Below the pieces are notes generated by a model that was given only the letters and a program-made list of their open reading frames with translations, did not search any database and was not told the DNA's origin. From NCBI GenBank assembly GCA_031272805.1, contig JAISTC010000098.1, positions 1 through 40,212 of the forward strand: DNA of 40,212 nucleotides. The letters run 5' to 3'. Both the position numbers and the translations under genes were made by a program. This document shows positions 1-8,345 of this stretch, one piece after another. This DNA comes from Propionibacteriaceae bacterium. Lineage in GTDB: Bacteria > Actinomycetota > Actinomycetes > Propionibacteriales > Propionibacteriaceae. Within the stretch, counting starts at the first letter, position 1. The number at the start of each line of letters is the position of its first letter.

Positions 1-1616
1 GCGTAGCCGACGCCCGCGCCGACGATGGCGGCCTCGGCCACGGGCGCGTTGAACAGCCGGGGGTAGCCGACGAGTTCCGTCAGCCCCCGGTAGACGGCGA
101 ACGGGCCGCCGGCGTCACGCGCGTCCTGGCCCCACGCCGCCAGCGTCGGGTCGAGCGAGAAGCGGTGGGCGACGGCCTCGAAGAGGCCGTCCCGGAGCTG
201 GTAGGCCTTGAGCTTGGAGACGGGCTGGTCCGCGTCGTCGCGGGCCTTGCGGACCTTGGCGCCGATGGCCTTGATGCGCGCGTTGTCGTTCAGCGGCTGG
301 GTCATCTCGGCCTTGCGCAGGACGTCGAACGTCTCGACGTGCTCGTGGGCGAACGTGACGGACTCGACGAACGCCGCGTCGACGCGCGGGCAGGCCTCCG
401 GGTCGGCCGCCCGGGCCAGGATGCGGCGGAGCCGGTCCTGGACCTTGCCGCGGACCTCGTCGATGGCGGCCTGGGTCGTGATGGCGTTGTGGATCATCAG
501 CTCGCCGTAGGCGCCGATCGGATCAACGGCCTCCCACGCGGCCACCTCCTCGGGCGTCCGGTAGGCGCCGGAGTCGGTCGCCTGGTGGCCGGAGTAGCGG
601 TAGGTCACGATGTCGAGGAGGACCGGGCCCTCGCCCGACTCGAGCAGTTCCCGCTTGCGGCGCAGCGCGTTGGCGACCGCCAGCGGGTTGAAGCCGTCGA
701 CGCGCTCGGCGTGCATGGCCTCGGGGCCGACGCCCGCGCCGACGCGCGCCAGGACGTCGAAGCCCGTCGTCTCCCCCGCGGTCTGCGAGCTCATCGCGTA
801 GAAGTTGTCGAACAGCGTGACGAGCAGGGGCGGGTTGCCGCCCGCCGACGCCGGCCAGAGGGTCCGGTACTGGTCCATCGACGCCATCCCGATGGCCTCC
901 CACACCGGCCCGCAGGACAGGGCCGCGTCGCCCAGGTTGGCCACGACGATGCCGGGCTGGTGGTTGATCCGCTTGTAGAGGGCGGCGCCGAGCGCGAGCG
1001 GCGCGGCGGCGCCGACCGTGGCGTTGTTGGGCATGGAGCCGAACGGCGGGAAGTGGGCGCGCAGCGACCCGGCCAGGCCGTGGTTGAAGCCCGCGCGGCG
1101 GCCGAAGCACTCGGCCAGCAGGCCGAACAGGACGCAGTTCTCGGCCAGTTCCTCGGGGGTCTCGTAGCCGAGGGCCTCGCCGGGGGCGGCCAGCTCGCCG
1201 TCGGCGAAGCCCTGGAGGACCTCCGCCGCCTTGGCCTGGCCGAGGACGCGGAGGGCGGAGAAGCTCTTGGCGATGACCTCGCCGTGGGAGCGGTGGGAGC
1301 CGAAGACGAGGTCGTCGGGGCCCAGCTCGAGGGCCTGGCCGACGACGGCGGCCTCCTGGCCGAGGCAGAGGTGTTCGGGGCCGGGGTGGTCGTAGGCCAC
1401 GCCCTGCCACTCGCCCGTGGTCGTGACGGCCTCGAGCATCGACTCGAACTCCCGGATGACGATCATGTCGTAGAGGACGCCGAACAGGCCCTCGGCCCCG
1501 TACATCGCCATCTCCGTGCCGAGGTCGAGCTGGTAGGCGTTGACGGGGATCTCGGCGAAGCGCACGACGGAGCGCGCCCGCACCTCCGCCGGGTCGACCG
1601 GCAACAACTTGGTCAT
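1..1616 (-). CDS. Fused alpha/beta 2-oxoacid dehydrogenase E1 component, 3' end beyond window
   Basis: A thiamine-diphosphate enzyme expected to decarboxylate a 2-oxoacid. 538 codons are visible and the gene runs off the left edge. Residues ~40-400 match E1-alpha (GQEAAVVG, FGSHRSHGE, a GDA...DNFYAMS version of the ThDP/Mg motif near 229-271, and YRYSGHQATD with the loop His). From ~470 an E1-beta domain begins (YQLRDGLFEAV, GGPFAVYRGL, NAPVAEAAIVG), keeping the Glu equivalent to the ThDP-activating beta-Glu59 of human PDH. Departures from the classical pattern are GDA for GDG, DN for NN and GQD where E1-beta usually has GE[DE]. I recall GDA as usual in the fused family, so it need not be a defect. 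The ATG is preceded by GGGAGGAG and lies 13 nt after the E3-like gene, as the third gene of the operon. Substrate unknown; branched-chain or pyruvate-like is a guess. Confidence 0.85.
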   Translation of the reverse strand, partial: MTKLLPVDPAEVRARSVVRFAEIPVNAYQLDLGTEMAMYGAEGLFGVLYDMIVIREFESMLEAVTTTGEWQGVAYDHPGPEHLCLGQEAAVVGQALELGPDDLVFGSHRSHGEVIAKSFSALRVLGQAKAAEVLQGFADGELAAPGEALGYETPEELAENCVLFGLLAECFGRRAGFNHGLAGSLRAHFPPFGSMPNNATVGAAAPLALGAALYKRINHQPGIVVANLGDAALSCGPVWEAIGMASMDQYRTLWPASAGGNPPLLVTLFDNFYAMSSQTAGETTGFDVLARVGAGVGPEAMHAERVDGFNPLAVANALRRKRELLESGEGPVLLDIVTYRYSGHQATDSGAYRTPEEVAAWEAVDPIGAYGELMIHNAITTQAAIDEVRGKVQDRLRRILARAADPEACPRVDAAFVESVTFAHEHVETFDVLRKAEMTQPLNDNARIKAIGAKVRKARDDADQPVSKLKAYQLRDGLFEAVAHRFSLDPTLAAWGQDARDAGGPFAVYRGLTELVGYPRLFNAPVAEAAIVGAGVGY

Positions 1617-1629
1617 GGCAATCTCCTCC

Positions 1630-3000
1630 CTACTGCTCCCGGATCGCCCAACAGGCCTCGCGGATGCCCTCCGCGACCGTCGGGTGGGGGAACACGATTT
1701 GGCGGACGTCGGCGACGGTCAGCTCGAGTTCGAGGAGACCGGCCGCGCCCCAGATGATCTCGGTGGCGTGGGGGCCGAACAGGTGGAGGCCGCGCAGTTG
1801 GCCGGTGGCGCGCTCGGCCACGACCTTGACGGCGCCCGTGGCGGCGAGGCCGGACTCGGCGACGCAGCGTTCGGACAGGACGAGGGGGGCGGTCGCGGTC
1901 ACGACCTCCAGGCCTTGGGCTTCGGCGTCACGTTCGGTCAGGCCGACGCCGGCGGCTTCCGGGAAGCCGAACATCGTGTAGGGCACGGCCTCCCAGCGCA
2001 TCACCTGGCCCTTGGCCGCCTGATCGGGGTCGAGGATGAGCGCCGCGGCGATCTCGCCGCTGCGGATGGCCGTGTTGGCGCCGAGCCCGCGGCCCGTCAC
2101 GTCGCCGACCGCCCACACGCCCGGCAGGCTCGTGCGCAGCCGGTCGTCGACCGTGACGCCGCGCGGCGTGATGTGGAGGCCGGACGTCTCGGCCCCCCAG
2201 CCCTCGAAGCGGGGGCGGCGGCCGAGCGACAGGAGGACGACGTCGGACGTGATGGCCTCGGCGCCGCCGGCGGCCGTCGTGTAGTAGACCGTGCCGCCGT
2301 CGAGGCGCTCCAGGCGGCAGCCCAGGCGGAAGCGGACGGGCCGCATGGCCGGGCGGAGCTTCTGGGCGATGTCCGCGTCCATGAACGGGGCGATCTCGCC
2401 GAGGGTCTCCAACAGCGTCACGCTCGACCCGAGCGCCGAGAACAGGCTGGCGCACTCGAGGCCGATGGCGTCGCCGCCGAGGATCGTCAGGCGGTCGGGC
2501 ACGCGCGCGCTGGCCAGCAGGGCGGCGGCGTCGACCACGCAGGGGTTGTGGGCCACCCCGCGCAGGGGCGGCAGGTTGGGCACGGAGCCCGTGGCGATGA
2601 CGACGTGGTCCGCGGTCAGGCGGCGGCCGCCGACCTCGACGACTCCGGGGGCGAGGAAGCGGCCCGCGGCGGGCACGACCTCGACCTTGAGCCTTTTCAG
2701 GAGCGCGGCCAGGCCGCCGACGAGGGTCTGGACGGCGGCGTCCTTCTTGGCCTGGAGGGCGGCCCAGTCGAGGTTGAGGCCGGTCACGGTGATGCCCTCG
2801 GCGGGCGCGGCGCGCAGGTCGCGGATGGTCTGGGCGGCGTGAAGGAGGCTCTGGGCGGGGACGGGGCCGAGGTTGACGGACGTGCCGCCGAGGCGGCCGG
2901 GTTCGGCCACGAGGACCCGCCGGCCGGCCTGGCCGAGGCGCTGGGCGACCGTGGAGCCGCCGGGCCCACCGCCCAACACGATGACGTCGTAGTCCGCCAC
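1630..3000 (-). CDS. Dihydrolipoamide-dehydrogenase-like flavoprotein lacking both redox cysteines
   Basis: A 456-residue protein with the whole pyridine nucleotide-disulfide oxidoreductase fold: FAD-binding GGGPGG (10-15), the ATGS segment, an NAD-domain segment GGDAIGLE, an AVGD FAD motif, and a C-terminal dimerisation domain ending HPTVAE with the catalytic-type His439/Glu444 pair. The redox-active C-x4-C is gone: residues 41 and 46 are Ser (codon 2878-2880) and Pro (2863-2865) in GGTSVNLGPVPAQ. The usual Lys after it is Gln50, and the third Gly of the NAD-site GxGxxG is Asp. It therefore cannot reoxidise dihydrolipoamide by the classical route. It may be a diaphorase, NADH oxidase or structural partner (inference). 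GTG start with GGGAGGG upstream, 12 nt after the E2-like gene. The frame is intact. Confidence 0.85.
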   Translation of the reverse strand: MADYDVIVLGGGPGGSTVAQRLGQAGRRVLVAEPGRLGGTSVNLGPVPAQSLLHAAQTIRDLRAAPAEGITVTGLNLDWAALQAKKDAAVQTLVGGLAALLKRLKVEVVPAAGRFLAPGVVEVGGRRLTADHVVIATGSVPNLPPLRGVAHNPCVVDAAALLASARVPDRLTILGGDAIGLECASLFSALGSSVTLLETLGEIAPFMDADIAQKLRPAMRPVRFRLGCRLERLDGGTVYYTTAAGGAEAITSDVVLLSLGRRPRFEGWGAETSGLHITPRGVTVDDRLRTSLPGVWAVGDVTGRGLGANTAIRSGEIAAALILDPDQAAKGQVMRWEAVPYTMFGFPEAAGVGLTERDAEAQGLEVVTATAPLVLSERCVAESGLAATGAVKVVAERATGQLRGLHLFGPHATEIIWGAAGLLELELTVADVRQIVFPHPTVAEGIREACWAIREQ

Positions 3001-3012
3001 AGGCCCTCCCGC

Positions 3013-4212
3013 CTACTCCGCCGGGGTTTCGGCCGGGGCGCCGCGGTCCGCCAGGAACCGGACGAGGTCGGTCAGCGCGTCGTTCAACTCCCCCGCGGCC
3101 GCCAGCCCGCGGTCCAGGCCGAGGCTGAGCGCCATGCCCGGGCCGACCGTGACGCCGGGGTGGCCGATCTCCGCCAGGTGCCGCCGCACCGCGTCCAGGT
3201 CGTCCTGCGCGCCGACCAGGAACAGCGTCACGGGCGGGGCCGGGATCGGCTCGTCCGGGTGGTCCGGCTGGCTGGGCTCGTCGGGCGTGACCGGGGAGGC
3301 CGGGGAGATCGTGACCGTGCCGGTCGGGGAAGACGGGCTGTCGGGGGTCGGGGCGGGAGGGTCTTCCGGGGCGGCCACGGTGTCAGGCCCCGTGGCCTCG
3401 AGCTCCGTGGCCTCGTCCTCGATGGCGCGGCTGGGGACCGCCGGGGACTCAGGGGAGAGGGGTGTGCCGGGCGCGGCCAGGCGGGCCTGGCCGGAGACCG
3501 CGGCCAGGACGTCGCGCTCGATGACGCGCCCGCGCGGGCCCGTCCCGACCAGGTCGTCGATCGTGATGCCGTACACCGCGGCCAACTCGCGGGCGCGGGG
3601 GCTGGCGGCCTTCGGGCCCGGTTCGGCGGGCTCGGGGGGAGAAGCAGCCTCTGGCGGGTCGGCCACGATGTGTGGCTCCGCGGCAGGTTCTGCTGGGGCG
3701 GCCACGATGGTTGGCTCCGCGGCAGCTTCTGCTGGGTCGGCCACGGCGTCAGGCCCCGTGGCTGTCGCAAGCTCCGTAGCCACGGTGCCCGACCCCGTGA
3801 CCTCGGCCGACGTGACCTCCTTGGCCTCGGCGGCGCCGAAGATGGCCGCGACGCGCGCGGACAGACGGCCGGTGTCCTCGGACACGGCCGGCTCCGGGTC
3901 TTTGGCCGGCGCGCTGGCGATGGCGGGGACGGGCAGGCCGAAGCGGGCGAACATCATGCGGACGTCGTCGCCCGGCTGGCCGACGATGAGCAGCGGGGCC
4001 TTGACGGGAATCTCGCTCCCGGCCTCGGCCAGGCGCGCGAACACGGTCCCGGCCGTCCGGGCCGCGACCGACAACGCCGTGGCCTGGTCCGTCTCGACAT
4101 CGCACACGGGCGTGCCGGCCGCGACCGTGTCCCCGACGTCGACGCGCCAGGCCACGAGGAGGCAGGTCTCGACGCCAGCGCCCACTTTGGGCATCACGAC
4201 GACCTCGGCCAT
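3013..4212 (-). CDS. E2-like scaffold: lipoyl-fold domain without lipoyl lysine, no acyltransferase domain
   Basis: 399 residues; the ATG at 4212 follows GGGAGGAG. Residues 1-80 are a biotinyl/lipoyl-fold domain (MAEVVVMPKVG...VETDQA). The residue normally lipoylated, the Lys of the ETDKA hairpin, is Gln43 (codon 4084-4086, CAG). The domain also has Cys17 and Cys37. An Ala/Pro/Glu linker carries tandem 13-residue repeats, then a peripheral-subunit-binding-like domain (~200-240, RARELAAVYG...TGPRGRVIERDV), a second Pro-rich linker, and a ~75-residue C-terminal domain (PVTLFLVGAQDDL onward) that I do not recognise. The ~230-residue catalytic acyltransferase domain with HxxxDG is absent. First gene of a tight operon with the E3-like and E1 genes. 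It could tether the partners; how it could carry an acyl group without lipoate is unexplained. Confidence 0.8.
   Translation of the reverse strand: MAEVVVMPKVGAGVETCLLVAWRVDVGDTVAAGTPVCDVETDQATALSVAARTAGTVFARLAEAGSEIPVKAPLLIVGQPGDDVRMMFARFGLPVPAIASAPAKDPEPAVSEDTGRLSARVAAIFGAAEAKEVTSAEVTGSGTVATELATATGPDAVADPAEAAAEPTIVAAPAEPAAEPHIVADPPEAASPPEPAEPGPKAASPRARELAAVYGITIDDLVGTGPRGRVIERDVLAAVSGQARLAAPGTPLSPESPAVPSRAIEDEATELEATGPDTVAAPEDPPAPTPDSPSSPTGTVTISPASPVTPDEPSQPDHPDEPIPAPPVTLFLVGAQDDLDAVRRHLAEIGHPGVTVGPGMALSLGLDRGLAAAGELNDALTDLVRFLADRGAPAETPAE
3656..3735 (-). repeat. Two tandem 39-nt (13-residue) repeats in the E2-like linker
   Basis: Two near-identical copies, offset by 39 nt (GGCCACGATG begins at 3661 and again at 3700), encode PAEAAAEPTIVAA and PAEPAAEPHIVAD. 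A further ~45-nt pair of related segments lies at 3368-3412 and 3734-3781, one in each linker. The period is a multiple of three, so the frame is kept. Such repeats lengthen a flexible swinging-arm linker. Confidence 0.75.
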
Positions 4213-4338
4213 GCGCGTCTCCTCCCTGATCCCAGTGCACAAGTCCTCAACTGGACGAACCCACGACGGTTTGGGCAACACTCTCCCACAGAACGGGCCG
4301 CGGGCCACGCTCAGCTTCGGGCCACTTGAGGGTTGGGG

Positions 4339-6036
4339 CTACTGGCCGGCCGCCAGCGCCTCGCCCAGCGTGTCGAGGCCGACGCTGCCGAGGTCGAGGG
4401 CGCGCGTGTGGAACTCCTTCAGGCTGAGGCCGCGGGCCAGCGCGGCGTCCCGGTGCTGCTCCCAGAGCCGCTGGCCGATCTTGTAGCTCGGCGCCTGGCC
4501 GGGCCAGCCGAGGTAGCGGTCGAGTTCGAAGTGGAGGAACTCGTCGCCGTCGACCGAGTTGGCGCGCAGGAACTCCCAGGCGTTGCGCCGGTTCCACGTC
4601 TCGCCCGGCCGGCCGGGGAACGGGAGGCCCAGGTGGACGCCGATGTCGAGGACCACGCGCGTGGCGCGCAGCCGCTGGCCGTCCAGCATCCCCATCCGGT
4701 CGGCCGGGGTCTCCAGGAACCCGAGCGCGTCCATCAGCCGCTCGGCGTAGAGGGCCCAGCCCTCGCCGTGACCCGACACCCAACAGGCCAGGCGGCGCCA
4801 GCGGTTGAGCGTGGCGGCGCGGTAGACCGCCTGGGCGCACTGGAGGTGGTGGCCCGGCACGCCCTCGTGGTAGACGGTCGTCCGCTCGCGCCAGACCGCG
4901 AAGCTGTCGACGCCTTCCGGCACGGACCACCACATCCGGCCCGGCCGGGAGAAGTCGTCGTTCGGCGGCGTGTAGTAGATCGCGCCCGTGTGGGTCGGGG
5001 CGATGCAGCCCTCGATGACCTGGACGGGTTCGGGCAGGTCGAAGTGATGGCCGTTGAGCGCGGCGATGGCCGCGTCGGCGGTTTCCTGCATCCAGTCGCG
5101 CAGCGCGTCCGTGCCGTGGACCCGGAGGGCCGGGTCCGCGTTGAACTGGGCCACGGCCTCGGCCACGGTCGCGCCCGGGCCGACGACCGCGTGGGCGATG
5201 GCCTGCTCCTCCGCGATGATGCGGTTGAGCTCCTCCAACCCCCAGTCGTAGGTCTCGCGCTGGTCGACGGTGGCGCCGAGGAAGTTCCGGGAGTGGGCGG
5301 CGTAGCGCTCCTCCCCCACGCCGTCCTGGTCCGCGCACTGCGGCAGCAGGTCCGTCACGAGGAACTCGGCCAGGCGGCCGTAGGCCGCCCGCGCCAGGGT
5401 CGCGCCGCGCTCGATGGCATTGATCAGGTCCGGCCGGGACGGCGCCCACTCGGCTTCCTGCGCGGCCCGGACGAGCCCCGCGAAGACGGACTGCGAGCCG
5501 GTCTGGGCGGTGGCGTCGCGGGCGGCGCGCTGGACCTGGTAGGCGGCCGGCGTCTTGTTGCGGCGGGCGCCCTCGCGCAGCGTCTCCTCGTGCTGGGCCA
5601 TGGCGTGGGGGATGGCCGCCAGGCGCGCGGCGATCGGCGCCCAGTCGTGGGGCGTCTCCTGCGGCATGAGCGAGAAGACGTCCTCGACCCAGTGCTGGGC
5701 GGAGTCGAGGACGTTGAGCTGGCGGTAGGGCTCGCCGAGGTCGTGGACGGCGAGCGCGCAGGACAGCCGGTCGCGCAGAGCCGACGCGGTCACGCGGTCG
5801 ACGGCGTCGAACGTGGCGCCGGCGTCACGCTCGAGGCGGTCCAGCTCGGCCAGCGTCGAGCGGCGGAGGTCGGCCACCGCCTCGACCCCGGCCGGCGACA
5901 GGTCGTCCAGTTCGCCGTCGTGGCCGGGCACGCCGATCTCCGTGGCGGTCATGGGCTGCAACTCGACCAGCCGGTCGAGGAACCGGTCGGTCAGTTGGTC
6001 AAGAACAGAAGGCGGACGGGCCGGGGTAGGACTCAT
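4339..6036 (-). CDS. DUF885 family protein, probable metallopeptidase-like hydrolase
   Basis: 565 residues, usual for DUF885. The family signature is clear: YHEGVPGHHLQ near residue 389, a zinc-peptidase-like HExxxHH pattern, then GHGEGWALYAE about 30 residues later, which can supply the third metal ligand. Actinobacterial members are usually annotated as uncharacterised or carboxypeptidase-like; the substrate is unknown. No signal peptide is visible, so it is probably cytoplasmic. The ATG at 6036 has no Shine-Dalgarno; TACAGT lies 7 nt before it, so a leaderless transcript is likely. The gene ends 126 nt before the E2-like gene on the same strand, far enough for separate transcription. No obvious terminator or promoter is visible in that gap. 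Confidence 0.85.
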   Translation of the reverse strand: MSPTPARPPSVLDQLTDRFLDRLVELQPMTATEIGVPGHDGELDDLSPAGVEAVADLRRSTLAELDRLERDAGATFDAVDRVTASALRDRLSCALAVHDLGEPYRQLNVLDSAQHWVEDVFSLMPQETPHDWAPIAARLAAIPHAMAQHEETLREGARRNKTPAAYQVQRAARDATAQTGSQSVFAGLVRAAQEAEWAPSRPDLINAIERGATLARAAYGRLAEFLVTDLLPQCADQDGVGEERYAAHSRNFLGATVDQRETYDWGLEELNRIIAEEQAIAHAVVGPGATVAEAVAQFNADPALRVHGTDALRDWMQETADAAIAALNGHHFDLPEPVQVIEGCIAPTHTGAIYYTPPNDDFSRPGRMWWSVPEGVDSFAVWRERTTVYHEGVPGHHLQCAQAVYRAATLNRWRRLACWVSGHGEGWALYAERLMDALGFLETPADRMGMLDGQRLRATRVVLDIGVHLGLPFPGRPGETWNRRNAWEFLRANSVDGDEFLHFELDRYLGWPGQAPSYKIGQRLWEQHRDAALARGLSLKEFHTRALDLGSVGLDTLGEALAAGQ

Positions 6037-6043
6037 GAAGCGA

Positions 6044-6049
6044 ACTGTA
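6044..6049 (-). promoter_or_regulatory. -10 element for leaderless DUF885 gene
   Basis: TACAGT on the minus strand, followed by 7 nt (TCGCTTC) and ATG. Transcription would start at or within a base or two of the start codon. Confidence 0.6.
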
Positions 6050-6102
6050 GCCCAGGCCGACGTGTCAGGCGCCCGGGCTCCTTCGTCGCCAAGGCCGCGG
6101 CA

Positions 6103-7545
6103 TCAGACACCTCGGCCTGAGATGATCTCCTTCACTCTCTCCGGGCCATCGCCGGGCGCGAGGTCGACGGTGTGGGGGGCGGCGCTGAGCACGCCGGCGA
6201 AGCGTTCCGGGATGGGCGCGGGGTGGCCGATGGCCTCCGTGATCGTGTCGGCGAACTTGATCGGCAGGGCTGTCTCCATGCAGACGAGGGGCGCCGCGTC
6301 CGCGTGACCCGCCGTCACGAAGTGCTCGGCCACCGTGACGCCGTCGGCCGTGTGCGGGTCGATCAGGACGCCCGTGCGCTCGTAGAGCGACCGGATCGTG
6401 GCCACGCGGTCGGCGTGGGTCGACGTGCCCGCCGAGAACGCGTAGGCCGTCCGGGCGGTCCGCAACAGGTCCGGCGTGACAGTGAACTCGCCCACCGCCG
6501 GGAGGACCGCCCCGAACAGCCGGGCGGTCTCCGCCGCGTCCCGGCCGACGAGGTCGAAGACGAAGCGCTCGAAATTGGACGCCTTGGAGATGTCCATCGA
6601 CGGCGAGCTGGTCGCCACGGTCTCGGCCGCCGCGCGCACGCGGTACCGGCCGGTCGCAAAGAACTCGGCCAGGACGTTGTTCTCGTTCGTGGCCAAGACG
6701 ATGTGGTCGATGGGGAAGCCCATCTGGCGGGCGATGTGGGCGGCGATGATGTTGCCGAAATTGCCGGTCGGCACGCAGAAGCCGGCGGGCGCGTCGTCGT
6801 CCCGCGTGACGCGCAGCCAGCTCGCCACGTAGTAGACGACCTGGGCGGCCAGCCGGGCCCAGTTGATCGAGTTGACGGCGCCGAGCGAGTGGGCCGCCTT
6901 GAACGCCGCGTCGGCGTTGACGGCCTTGACCAGGTCCTGGCAGTCGTCGAACGCGCCCGGCACGGTGATGTTGGTAATCCGCGGGTCGTCCAGCCCGTAC
7001 ATCTGGCCGCGCTGGAATGGCGTCATCCGCCCTTGCGGCGACAGCATGAACACGCTGACGCGGGCCTTGCCGAGCATCGCCCACTCGGCGGCCGAGCCCG
7101 TGTCGCCGGAGGTCGCGCCGAGGATCGTCAGGGTCTGGTCACGCCGCTCCAGCTCGTACTCGAACAACTCGGCCAGCAGTTGGAGGGCGAGGTCCTTGAA
7201 GGCGGCGGTGGGGCCGTTGGACAGGTGGGCGAGGTGGAGGCCGCCGCCGAGATCGGTCACGGGCACCGTGTCGGCCGAGCCGAACTTGGCCGGCGCGTAG
7301 GCGCGGCGGCAGAGCGCCAGCAGGTCGTCCGAGGGGAGGTCGTCGGCGAAGCGGGAGAGGATCGCGCAGGCCAGCCGGGGGTAGCCCTCGGCCGCGTACA
7401 GCGCCCGCAGCTCGGCCCGGTCCGCCCGGTCCAGCCGCGGGTACGCCTCGGGCCAGTACAGGCCGCCGTCGGGCGCCAGCCCCTCGAGGAGGATGTCGGA
7501 GAACGAGGCGGGCGCCGCCCGCCCCCGGGTGGAGACGTATCGCAT
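6103..7545 (-). CDS. thrC: Threonine synthase
   Basis: 480 residues. A PLP enzyme that converts O-phospho-L-homoserine to L-threonine. It shows the N-terminal MRYVSTRG signature, the PLP lysine in [12 protein letters not shown] (~115), and [12 protein letters not shown] with [10 protein letters not shown], all typical of the longer threonine-synthase class also found in E. coli and yeast. I start at the ATG at 7545, which gives the family's N-terminus; a TTG four codons upstream is less likely. TATTGT lies 8 nt before this ATG and no good Shine-Dalgarno is present. hom and thrB are not in the window. Confidence 0.95.
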   Translation of the reverse strand: MRYVSTRGRAAPASFSDILLEGLAPDGGLYWPEAYPRLDRADRAELRALYAAEGYPRLACAILSRFADDLPSDDLLALCRRAYAPAKFGSADTVPVTDLGGGLHLAHLSNGPTAAFKDLALQLLAELFEYELERRDQTLTILGATSGDTGSAAEWAMLGKARVSVFMLSPQGRMTPFQRGQMYGLDDPRITNITVPGAFDDCQDLVKAVNADAAFKAAHSLGAVNSINWARLAAQVVYYVASWLRVTRDDDAPAGFCVPTGNFGNIIAAHIARQMGFPIDHIVLATNENNVLAEFFATGRYRVRAAAETVATSSPSMDISKASNFERFVFDLVGRDAAETARLFGAVLPAVGEFTVTPDLLRTARTAYAFSAGTSTHADRVATIRSLYERTGVLIDPHTADGVTVAEHFVTAGHADAAPLVCMETALPIKFADTITEAIGHPAPIPERFAGVLSAAPHTVDLAPGDGPERVKEIISGRGV

Positions 7546-7553
7546 GACCCCAG

Positions 7554-7559
7554 ACAATA
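7554..7559 (-). promoter_or_regulatory. -10 element for thrC
   Basis: TATTGT on the minus strand, 8 nt before the ATG, inside the 24-nt gap after rpe. It implies a promoter private to thrC with an essentially leaderless mRNA. Confidence 0.45.
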
Positions 7560-7569
7560 GCGGCTGGTA

Positions 7570-8265
7570 TCAGGCCGCCAAGCCCGCCGCCGCGGCGATC
7601 AGCCGCTCGATGGCGCCGTCGGCCTGGGCCCGCAGGGCCGTCACCATGGCGTCCGGGTTGTCTGCACCGAAGACGGCGGTCCCGGCCACGAAGATGTCCG
7701 CGCCCGCCTCGGCGCACAACTCGATCGTCTCGCGCGACACCCCGCCGTCGACCTGCACGCCGATGTCGAGGTTGGCCGCGCTGATGAGGTTGCGCAGCGC
7801 GGAGATCTTGGGCAGGACCAGGTTGAGGAAGTCCTGGCCGCCGAAGCCCGGCTCGACCGTCATCAACAGGACCGTGTCGACCTCGCTGAGCAACTCCGTG
7901 ACGTCGGCCAACGACGTCGCCGGCTTGAGCGCGACGCCGACCTTGGCCGACTTGGAGTGCAGCTCGCGCGCCAGCCGGACCGGCGCGTGGGCGGCCTCGA
8001 TGTGGAACGTGACGGCGTCGGACCCGGCCTCGGCGTAGGCGGGCGCCCAGCGGTCGGGGTCCTCGATCATGAGGTGGATGTCGAGGGGCTTCGTCGTCGC
8101 CTGGCGGAGCGATTGCACGACGGGGAGGCCGAGGGTGAGGTTCGGCACGAAGTGGTTGTCCATGACGTCGATGTGGATGGCGTCGGCGGACGGGACGCGG
8201 GCGATCTCGTCGGCGAGATGGCCGAAATCCGCGTTGAGCACTGAGGGAGTGATGCGCATGGCCAC
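7570..8265 (-). CDS. rpe: Ribulose-phosphate 3-epimerase
   Basis: 231 residues. Interconverts ribulose-5-phosphate and xylulose-5-phosphate in the pentose phosphate pathway. A TIM barrel with [22 protein letters not shown] (metal His/Asp), [19 protein letters not shown] (catalytic Asp region) and [10 protein letters not shown]. The GTG at 8265 gives [10 protein letters not shown], close to other actinobacterial N-termini. It is supported by TAATGT 6 nt upstream, and an ATG two codons later is the alternative. It follows rsmB by 80 nt, the conserved actinobacterial order. Confidence 0.95.
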   Translation of the reverse strand: MAMRITPSVLNADFGHLADEIARVPSADAIHIDVMDNHFVPNLTLGLPVVQSLRQATTKPLDIHLMIEDPDRWAPAYAEAGSDAVTFHIEAAHAPVRLARELHSKSAKVGVALKPATSLADVTELLSEVDTVLLMTVEPGFGGQDFLNLVLPKISALRNLISAANLDIGVQVDGGVSRETIELCAEAGADIFVAGTAVFGADNPDAMVTALRAQADGAIERLIAAAAGLAA

Positions 8266-8271
8266 GGGCCC

Positions 8272-8277
8272 ACATTA
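8272..8277 (-). promoter_or_regulatory. -10 element for leaderless rpe
   Basis: TAATGT on the minus strand with a 6-nt spacer (GGGCCC) to the GTG start. No Shine-Dalgarno is present. Confidence 0.55.
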
Positions 8278-8345
8278 CTGGCCCAATCCCGTGGGGCCCC
8301 ATATTCCCCGCCCGACGCGCCCAACCGTGCGGCTGCGGTCGAGAC

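Noticed and set aside
229-271. GDA in place of GDG in E1 taken as proof of an inactive ThDP site
   Set aside because: I recall the fused alpha/beta E1 family as carrying GDA, and the metal-binding Asp and Asn remain; it is not counted as a defect by itself.
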